A DNA stretch of 64,000 bases from Mastacembelus armatus (Eukaryota; Chordata; Actinopteri; Synbranchiformes; Mastacembelidae): positions 19,230,500 to 19,294,499 of the forward strand of contig NC_046646.1 of assembly GCF_900324485.2 (NCBI RefSeq), in the 5' to 3' direction. Of this stretch, positions 55,501-64,000 are shown one piece after another; within the stretch, counting starts at the first letter, position 1; each line of letters opens with the position of its first letter. The position numbers and the translations under genes are program-made. Below the pieces are notes generated by a model, which saw only the letters and a program-made list of their open reading frames with translations, had not been told where the DNA came from and did not search any database.

Positions 55501-57414
55501 TGTTGAGCAACTGATTGATTTTAATTCAAACATTCTTTTAGTTTATGTGTCATATGAAGTGACAACCATAAAACAGACCACAGGCCTTTTGCACAGGAAC
55601 AACCCATGACCTGAGGTGAACTTGATGCTAACATCCTCATTGTGTTTCCATAGTATTTTACAAATGTTTTGAATATACAGTACTATGTTAAAGTTGTAGA
55701 CAAGATTTTGTATTTGTGTGCTAATGTCATACAAAATCTAGTAAACAGAAAAAAACTAAATCAATTCAGTATTTATGTATCAGCCTTTATAACATCACCA
55801 ATTCTACAGTTGTGCCCTGTTGTTTTAAGTCATCTGCATTCTTAGTTCTGGACCCATGATGAATTGAGCAGTGAAAGCTTGTCATAGTCATAGCCCTTCT
55901 CCAAAAAAAAAAAAAAACAACAACTCTGGTTTAGCTGCTTAAACATCTCTGGCTTTATTTTTCCTTTTTGTCATGTTTATTTCTCTCCCCATCTATACAT
56001 CTATACATGCTTGCCTGTTCCTGTACTTGCAAGTTTACTAAATGTATTTTCTACCCACTAGGTTACTTGACCAGGTGATGAAATCCTGTACTATAGTCTT
56101 GATAGAGATTTTGATTATTTGTCCTATAGGGGAGGCACTCCAATACCAGCTGAGCTTCACCACACCCACTGGGAAGGGATCAGAGTTGTATGACATTGTT
56201 GTGTTGGCAACACCGCTCCAGACTGATGGTGGGTCTGGAATCCAGTTCCAGGGTTTCCCACTTCCCTTTGACCAGCTTCCTAGTGACTATCACAAAACTG
56301 TGGCAACCATTGTTCATGGCTACCTCAACACTTCTTTCTTCGGCTTCCCGGACCCTCGGCTGTTCCCCTACGCCAGCATCTTGACAACTGAGACGCCCGA
56401 TCTATTTTTCAACAGCGTGGCAAGTGTTTGTCCCGTTAACATCTCTGCGGGTTTCCGGCGCAAGCAGCCACAGGAGGCCGGTGTCTATAAGGTGTTCTCG
56501 CCACAACCTCTGGACAAGTCTCATCTCAAAACACTCTTCAGGTCAGCCACCTTCTAGCAAAGTAATCATGGTATTGACTGATAAATACTGATTTAAATTA
56601 CTGTATGATATGACAATAATTTTCCTCTCATTTCTATTTGATTAAGAAAATAAAGAAAAATAATCCTCAGAATTTTTCTGCAGTTCAAGTGCACATAATT
56701 CGTCTTGGTTGTTTTGTGTATCATCATATAAAAACAGCAAAAATCCTATTTGAGATGTGGGAACCAGTGAAATTTGAGAAGTTAGAAAATGCATAGACTG
56801 GTGGGAATGTTAACTAAAATACTAGAAAAATACAATACAGAGCAGATAACAGCACTAGAGGAAATTTAATGCATCAGATCAGTTCTTGTAATTGATCACC
56901 AGAGGAAAGCACAGTGAATCAGCATAATCAGTATGATTTATCCTCTGGGGACCTTGAATATTTGCACATTTCAAAACAGCCAATCAAATAGTAGTTGAAT
57001 TATTTCAATCTGAATTAATATGGTGAACCCACAATCAGACCAGCATTGCCATATATAGAACCAGGCTGCTTGCATCCAACAGTAGCCATGCAGCAGTTAT
57101 TAACTTGGTAATTATGCTCTGTCAAAACTCAGAATAACAGTTTTCCTGTTTGTCCCAATTTTAGGTCGTACTACTCAGTGCAGGTGACAGAGTGGCAGTC
57201 CTACCCTCGTTACTGCAGCAGCCAGGGACTGCCGTCTGTGGAGCTCCACCCAAATCTCTACTACCTCAATGGTATTGAGTGGGCTGCCAGTGCCATGGAG
57301 ATGAGCTCAGTGGCTGCCAAGAACATCGCCCTGCTGGCTTACCACCGCTGGAACAGACAGACGGACATGGTGGACCAGAAAGACCTGATGCACAGGATCA
57401 AGACAGAGCTATGA
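52590..57414 (+). CDS. pcyox1l: Prenylcysteine oxidase-like flavoprotein
   Basis: Seven coding exons: 52590-52698, 53219-53425, 53707-53881, 54769-54980, 55328-55468, 56130-56541 and 57165-57414, giving 501 residues (human PCYOX1L 494). A signal peptide covers about residues 1-20, then a Rossmann FAD-binding start [16 protein letters not shown] (37-52). Further blocks are [60 protein letters not shown] and the end [13 protein letters not shown]. Several Asn sequons (NMT, NVS, NTS, NIS) fit a secretory-pathway glycoprotein. Family knowledge: PCYOX1 cleaves prenylcysteines to cysteine and an aldehyde in lysosomes; the L paralogue is less studied. The ...KTEL end and identity pattern favour PCYOX1L. 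The first coding intron seems to start with GC rather than GT (donor 52699). Confidence 0.93.
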
Positions 57415-57703
57415 CCACAGCACACTTCAGCAAATATAAACATCAGAGAGTTTGTAAAAGAACAGCAAAGATTGCTCTTCTGGAATCACATAGCCATCCG
57501 CCATCCATGTTACTGTTTAAGAAAATATCAGCCTTTTGTGTGAGTTGTAATAACTTGATTTTCACAATTATCTTATAGATTGTATCTATGTGGAGCTGTG
57601 TCTAACACTACCTAACAGCTCTAGATACCAGGCTGATGTCTGACATGCTGGTGCATTAGTGAGCAGACTTTCAGTTTCTTATCCCTCTATGCTCAGAGTC
57701 ATC

Positions 57704-57709
57704 ATTAAA
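57704..57709 (+). terminator. Poly(A) signal, pcyox1l
   Basis: ATTAAA about 290 bases after the stop. A canonical AATAAA far downstream (about 59668) could end a longer form. Confidence 0.45.
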
Positions 57710-60700
57710 GTCTTAAAATGCCTGTACTTATTTGCAGCATCTGCTGCTGACAGTCCATAATTAGCTGTATGGGATAGCATTTGTTTTTTAATATATGTAT
57801 GATGATGACGTGTGTATTTTTTATCATTCATATTCATATAATTCTTGCTCACCTGTTTTGCACATCTAGGCCTAGAAAATATTGATGTGTTATGTTTAAG
57901 TTACTTTACAGTTGCTAAGGAAAATAGTTACTTGGTTACATAACTGTGAAATATGTTTACGGATTAGTTTATAATGTGTAATTTACACAGTTGGTGTTTT
58001 CTCCCTGTTAGGGGCTGTTAGAGTTGACTGCAGTTTAAATTGGGTCTTTTCTTAAAAATGAATTGATGCACATTTAGTTTGGGTAGGGTTTCTATGTGCC
58101 TGTTAAGGATTGAGTTCATAATTTCGGACTGTTAAAGACCTCTGTCACAAAGTTGATGATCACACATCCAAAGTGTTGACTAAACATAGACAATCCACAT
58201 TAGGGTACTAAATTCTTCCACGTTTATTTGTGAGTCAAGTATTCATAAGCAAAGTGTACTTAAAGTGTTCTGCAGATATGTGGGAATTTTTTCCGTGTTG
58301 CCTGGGGATTGATAGCTGATGCAAATTGATGGTTTCATCCAAATATTCAGCTGCAGGCAGCTTTTCTTTGCCAGTAAATTAGGAAACCAAACAAGCATGG
58401 AAAACACCAGCTGATATTTATCTCAGTAGACAGTGAATGGTCTTTGGAAATAGTTTTCTTGAATTGTTGATGGAACATCACTTCATGTGATTACCAGTCT
58501 AAGGTCACAGGAACTACTATGTCCACATGGGTTCAAGGTTGAGAGCATTCATGAGACATTTAAATGTCTGCTTTCTGACTGCACTGTAGCAGCTGTGAAA
58601 GATGAGACAGATCAGTGCAGCCACCGATTCATCTTTACCTTTAGGCACATGAATCTGAAACACCTGCTATTGTCATCTACACATTTAAAGACAGTCAGTG
58701 GACCTGCTGTTGGATCTAAACAGGATCTCATTAACATAATCTCAGTAGGATTTTTGTAAATTTATAAAATCATTATTCAGTGACTCATGGTAGTGGCCAC
58801 TGGTGCTGTGCTGTATTGCGCCTTTCATCAGGCTGCTTCATTATCTCCCCTTCCTGCAGCTTTTGTTACATAATCCAGTGGAAAGAATTTTTGGGGGGCA
58901 GCAGAGCCAACAAGCTTTCACACTGAACCAAATAAAAGCAGAGGACAAATCTGTGGAGCTGCTGGTCACGATGACACTTTTTTCCCCTTTTCTCTGAATT
59001 CCTGAAGCCTTGCCAAGATCCAACTTTGTAATAAGCACTGCAAGCTTGGGAAAACACATATTAAGATAGAGTTGGACATTGACTTCCACAAATGACAAGC
59101 ACTAAAAATGTTAAATGTGTAGGTATGACTTCTTTTAGTCATTGAAATTTATAATCTTGCATTTAGACTGAAGTTGATTTCTGGAAAAACTTAACTGAAA
59201 ATGTTGTAACTCCAAAGGGCTTAGGTTGGTTGATAAAGTGGCTGTAACGTGGGTTAAAAAAATGCCATAATCCTTTAGTCTGAAGTTGTTTTGAAATCCC
59301 ACGATGGTGTCAGATACAACGGCAGTCGAGCTGAAATGAAGGCTGATTATCTTCTGTCCTGAATAGCCGACATCTGAAATTGTGTATAAAGCAACAGGGC
59401 TACAGTGTCTGTGGAACTACATATTGTCGGAGTGTGCATGATCACTCTTGCTCTTAGAACTAGAAGTATTTTGCAAATAATAATAATATTAAGTCTTACT
59501 GCTACTCCACTTACCAGCTTTTTGCTGAGCTTTCGGCAGCCTCTGTGAATGCTCCCCAGTTGTCGTGGACTGAAAGATTTACCCACAGACAGACTTTCTG
59601 CTGAAGTGCAGCACACGCCAAAATAAGAATACCATTGATTTTATTGAATAATGTACATTGTTGTGAAAATAAATGATTAGATGCTTTGCCATGAATTCTT
59701 GTTTTAAAAATTGTACTAAAAAGTCCACTTGTCATCCTCTGACATTCAGATTTGATTTACTGGTGATTAATAATTGAAAAGAGGAAAATGTACTTCTGAG
59801 CCCTGAACAAAATCCATTTTCCTGCTTGATTTCGTTCTGCTGGTGTTCAATCTTTCGAAGTATAATTTTCTTTTTCTGGAATAGAAAGACAAAGAAATGT
59901 TATATGTTACTAACAGGATGACTGGCGTTGGTGGTTGACAGTCCCCAAACTCCTGCCACAATTATTCCAGTGGATTGGAATTTTAAAATCTTACATTTCT
60001 GTAGCTGAACCGACAAAATGCTGTAGATTTGTCACTCAGTTGGAAGTTTTCATAATGGTCTACAATTATAAGATCATTTAAATATGCCTGGGAGTTAAAG
60101 TGCTTATTTACACATTGAATTATTTATTGTTTTAGATTTTCATTGAAGTCTTTATGCCCTGAACATGGAGAAATGGCAATATCTCAGGAAAATCACCAAA
60201 GGTGTTAAGTACAAAGTATTTTATGTCAAAGACTCAAAAGGAAAGTCCATCAGATGTGGAGCCCTCAAAGGAGACAGCTTTTCTTCCTGGTACTGTTGGA
60301 AAGAGTGGACAAAGATTATTTCTCATCTTATGGTTTAAATGCTTTGAAATAACTTCCCATGATGCCAGTGTTTTATTAATTTGCAGATATTCCCAATCAA
60401 GAAACTGTCAGGGAAATGAAAACAACTGACAGCCAAAGCCTATCATCTTCATTAGTATAATGGCCCCTGTGACTCCTCCCTAACTTCTGCCAGCAAGAGC
60501 ACAATCTCAGTGCTGATAGTGGTCAAAAGGGAAACTTTTTCCAACATGTCCCTAGACTCAGACATTTAGCGTTAAAGTGATTAATGTGCCTGTGTGTTTA
60601 ATGAGCTCTCATACAGTCGAACTGTTTATGTGTGTGTGATCAGAAAAGTCTGGCTGATCAAACACTGATGAAGATTCCCACTGTAGCTCTGTATGGCTCA

Positions 60701-60784
60701 TCCAGTAAAAACAACATCTGAGGAAATAACAGTGGTGATATGACAAACACGATAGAGTTCATGTGACCAAAGTTCCACATTTAG
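57710..60784. other. Downstream non-coding region, nothing recognised
   Basis: About 3 kb without a recognisable protein, RNA gene or transposon end. Part may be a long pcyox1l 3' UTR. Small reading frames on both strands show no domains. Confidence 0.45.
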
Positions 60785-61148
60785 GTCCATCCATCCATCA
60801 TCTATACCTGCTTATTCCTTAACCAGGGTCACAGGGATCTGCTGGAGCCTATCCCAGCTCTCTTTGGGTGAAAGGCAGGGGTACACCCTGGACAGGTCAC
60901 CTGTCCATCACAGGGCCACATAGAGACAAACAACCACACACTCACACTCACTCCTATGGGCAATTTAGAGTCACCAATCAACCTGACATACGTGTTTTTG
61001 GACTGTGGGAGGAAACCAGAGTACCTGGAGAAAACCCGCACAAGCACAGGGAGAACATGCAAACTCCACACAGAAAGGCCGGGTTGCAAACCCACGACCT
61101 TCTTGCTGTGAGGCAATAGTGCCAACCACTTATCCACCGTGCTGCCCA
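60785..61148 (-). mobile_element. LINE-type 3' repeat ending in (GGAT)n
   Basis: Read on the minus strand it runs from gcagcacggtggataagtgg through gcatgttctccctgtgcttg, gtgatggacaggtgacctgt and gagctgggataggctccagc to a GGAT run at 60785. This is a very common fish repeat related to LINE 3' ends, and the same tail occurs at 7345-7440. The frame on its minus strand at 60829-61149 is part of the repeat, not a host gene. Confidence 0.75.
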
Positions 61149-62726
61149 CATTTAGGTCAAATAGTCAAATCAACTTGCTGAACGAAGACCATGAGTTGCA
61201 GCTGAAAGCTGAAAATCTTGTAAATTTAACAGCAATGATATGATCAGTCTTATAGCAGATCATAGTTTCTACTGACAAAGGCAAAATGAATGTATAGAGA
61301 TAACACTAAATAACAGATAACACACCATCTTGTTTGCCCTGCATGGAAGTCACAAAAATAAGCTTTAATAATTACAACACGTGTGAATGGAAGAAAACAA
61401 GATGCTGTGGGAAAATAATTCATAAGTGTCATTTTGCTCAAAGCACACAATTTCCCCTAAGGTCACACACACAAACACTGCTTTTTTTATAGAGAGAACA
61501 ATATAACCTCATCCTATTGTCTTCTATTTGAGCCTCTCAAAGCTTGGCTGAGCTGTTTGCCAGCTGCTCCAGGTGTTTGTGAAGTGAGAAATAAATTTCT
61601 TCTTTCCTTTCCACTAATGATAGCTCTAGAGAAAGAGCCAGCTTCTCAGACTCTGAAAGTTTTTTTGTATCATATGATAAAGCAGCTTTCACACCCAGGG
61701 CTGTATGAATGTCTGTTATTTCACTGGGTAATAGTGAAACTGAAAGAGCAATGATGTTTTGTGGACTTTCCTGTTCTCTGTATCCTTTCATTCTTAAAAA
61801 GCTTCAGCCCAGATCACAACTATTTTTCAAATAATTCTTTGTGTTTCATTAAACTTTTTATTTGTAATCAGTCTTACCATGTTGTTGATAATTGTCATCA
61901 TGGAGTCATAGTTTCTCTTTCCAGTGAAATGGGGGCAGGCACTGCCTGCAACAGCTGTTTGTGTAGCTTCCCTGGAGAATTTCTCAGACTCAGCTAAAGG
62001 GAGCCTGCTATGAGAATCACACAGTTGATTTTCACTTTTCTTTTAGCAGTTTTTCGCTGGTGGAACTGGTGTTGTGGAAACATGTGCTCAGGGAATGTAA
62101 CCTTTGGTATCGCCTTGTGTTTGCTGTTCTGCATTGGTTGCTAAGGTAGGGGAAAACCTCCATGTTCTCGGTCATCTAATTAATTAAACTAGTTCATTCA
62201 GGGTTACTGGGGCTGAGTCAGCATTAGGTTACATTTTGGTTAAAACTGCATTCATTTGGTGGAAATCATATTTATCTTCGGATTAGATTAATCATTTTGG
62301 TTTTTGTTGGTCGGGGGTGGAACAAGAAAATTAACAATAAGAAATGTGTGTATTTGATATCAGCTTTGACACATACTGCATTATAGTATGGACTATAATT
62401 TGAACAAAATTATTATGATACCCTCTCATTGCCCTTCAGACTTTTCTGTTATTATTCATTGTTATGTCTGTCATTAAGGGCAGGAAGCCAATGATTTTTA
62501 ACTTATGTGCTTGAGTCTTTTGCCTGGGTGCATGCTGGTAGGCTCCTTTAAACACCTACCTCTTTCGTCTAAATTCTGACCTCAATTTCTACTCTGTAGA
62601 TTACTCTTTATTTAAAGAACAATATAACTTTCTCTGGGATTAATTAATCACTTCTCAAACTAGATAGCGTCAATGAGAATTAACTGGATTATTTTAGTCT
62701 GATATCATCTTGTTATTTTGTAAATC
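61149..62726. other. Intergenic, nothing recognised
   Basis: AT-rich, no gene or clear repeat end found. An antisense frame at 61537-61791 has no family resemblance. Confidence 0.45.
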
Positions 62727-62935
62727 CAGTGGTAGAAAGTAACTACATACATTTACTAGTATTGTAGATACAATTTGAAGTATCTGTACTTTACTTAAGT
62801 ATTTTAATTTGTGCCACTTCATACTTGGATGATATTTTAGTGACAAATCTTTTACTTTTTAGTGCACTACATTTATCTGATAACTTTAGTTGCTTTTCAA
62901 AATCAGATGAATAAAAAAAAACAATCCTCCTAGTA
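62727..62935 (+). mobile_element. Common fish MITE-like repeat, copy C
   Basis: Begins ccagtggtagaaagtaacta and continues with tatctgtactttacttaagt, ttactttttagtgcactaca and tatctgataactttagttgc. Same family as 36772-36940 and 39811-39958, and the most complete of the three. Confidence 0.65.
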
Positions 62936-62999
62936 GTTAACATTAGCTCCACCTTTACCACAATAATGCATCAATAATTAATGCTATAACTGTGCATTA

Positions 63000-63250
63000 A
63001 ATGTCAGTGTTTTGAGTCTGGTGAAATGTTGCAGGACTGTTTTCAACACAGCCTCGGGCTCTGCTCCGATTGGCCCAGCTGCGCACCACGTGGTCTGCAA
63101 TCACGCGCTTTCCAGGAACCCGTCAGGAAGAAGAAAAACAAAACAAACCCGAGAGAGCTGTAGCAACGCGTGGACTCCATTGAAAAGGGGGCCTTATTAC
63201 CTTCAACACGGGATCTTACACGAAGCGAGACCTATGCATGGGCGTCCTTA
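63000..63250 (+). promoter_or_regulatory. Likely promoter and first exon of a gene beyond the right edge
   Basis: G+C and CpG rise sharply after AT-rich DNA, with an inverted CCAAT (GATTGGCC) at about 63069 and an E-box CCACGTGG at about 63087. A good splice donor, GTGAGT, follows at 63251. The open frame 63012-63250 has no recognised domain, so this is probably a 5' leader. The gene itself lies outside the window. Confidence 0.5.
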
Positions 63251-64000
63251 CAGTGAGTAGGACCGTTTTTGGCTCGTTTTGGTTTAACTTTGTAGAGTTG
63301 TAATCGGTGTTGTCGCCGTCGCGGAGGATTAGCTTCGAAGCTAACGGCAGGTCGGTTGTTGTATATGAGGCTTCAGCTGGGATGAGGAAGGGGGCGGATG
63401 GAGGCCATACTGACTGTGAGCCTGTGAAAAGGAAGCCAGACTCTTCAGTTACACATCAAAAACACACGTTTGTGCCAAGTGAATGCATGATAATGTGTTG
63501 AATTGCAGTTTTGACCGAGCTCTTTCAGGAAGAGAAATGTGGTCAGCTCAATGCAGATACATTTCGGACACTGTCAAACACCAAACTGCAAGAAACCAGT
63601 GAAAACGACGTTTATTTGCTTCTGTCTTCATAACATTTAGCCTTTAGAAACGTGGTAACGTGTCAGCGTCAGGGTCAGGATGGTTAAAAACTGCACAAAC
63701 ATAAAAAAAATCGGGTTGTAACGTTACTACGCTTTAAAAAAACACGTAAGATTGTTCTCACAACTATTTACCATGCTTCCGATATGTCTAGCAGAGCATT
63801 AATAAATTATTATATTGTTAGGAAGAGCCTCATTGGGCCTGTGACATGTTCCACACCGACTTTTTGCAGGCAGCCCGAGCTGTCGGTCGGTACACGCCCC
63901 CCAATACTAAACACATCCACTGCTTCTAGAAAAAGGCTCGACACAGTCAGAAATTTCCATGTGATCTGAGGTAAATGCCGTACAAGAATCAGCTCTTCTG
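63251..64000. other. Presumed first intron of the right-edge gene
   Basis: CpG content stays moderately high to about 63430, then falls. No second exon is recognised before the window ends. Confidence 0.35.

Noticed and set aside
58487-59098. Open frames downstream of pcyox1l as small genes
   Set aside because: No domains, no splice structure or conserved motifs, and composition like the surrounding intergenic DNA.
60829-61149. 106-residue minus-strand frame
   Set aside because: Lies wholly inside a common LINE-type 3' repeat.
1-64000. CRISPR arrays, operons, rRNA or complete tRNA genes
   Set aside because: None seen: no regularly spaced direct repeats, no clustered bacterial-type genes, and the only Pol III-type boxes are inside the SINE-like repeat.

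Overview
The window is nuclear DNA of a ray-finned (teleost-like) fish. It holds interrupted genes with GT-AG introns, AATAAA/ATTAAA poly(A) signals, CpG-rich promoters with CCAAT boxes, and fish-type dispersed repeats: Harbinger, hAT-like and Tc1-like DNA elements, a tRNA-type SINE and LINE pieces. Gene names come from recognising the encoded proteins by memory of their families. No database search was possible.

Layout, all genes on the + strand. (1) About 0.1-14.0 kb is a tandem duplication of a roughly 6.7 kb unit carrying a FAM111-type trypsin-like protease gene. The first copy (3093-4754) is short and chimeric but keeps a full catalytic triad. The second copy (10253-12755) is full length, with two ubiquitin-like regions and the protease domain. 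(2) 14.3-16.4 kb is crcp (RNA polymerase III subunit RPC9). (3) 17.8-25.0 kb is a tyrosylprotein sulfotransferase, tpst1 or tpst1-like, whose introns carry an inverted repeat pair. (4) 26.4-36.7 kb is clint1 (epsinR), with a poly-glycine expansion just after its ENTH domain. (5) 37.4-39.4 kb is a divergent sox30 with a shortened HMG box. (6) 40.6-51.9 kb is tcerg1 (CA150), 21 coding exons with three WW and six FF domains. (7) 52.3-57.7 kb is pcyox1l, whose first coding intron appears to use a GC donor. (8) 57.7-63.0 kb is intergenic with a LINE-type repeat, and 63.0-63.25 kb looks like the promoter and first exon of a further gene running off the right edge.

The genes do not form one pathway. 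The window is a chromosome segment of housekeeping genes (Pol III subunit, Golgi sulfotransferase, clathrin adaptor, splicing and elongation factor, flavoprotein oxidase) beside a fast-changing protease pair and a testis-type Sox gene. In human, crcp/tpst1 lie together on chromosome 7, clint1, sox30, tcerg1 and pcyox1l on the long arm of chromosome 5, and FAM111A/B on chromosome 11, so the fish segment joins blocks that are separate in mammals.

The points most worth a second look are the FAM111 tandem pair, the nine-residue loss in the third HMG-box helix of sox30, the clint1 poly-Gly tract, the tpst1 inverted repeats and the pcyox1l GC-AG intron.
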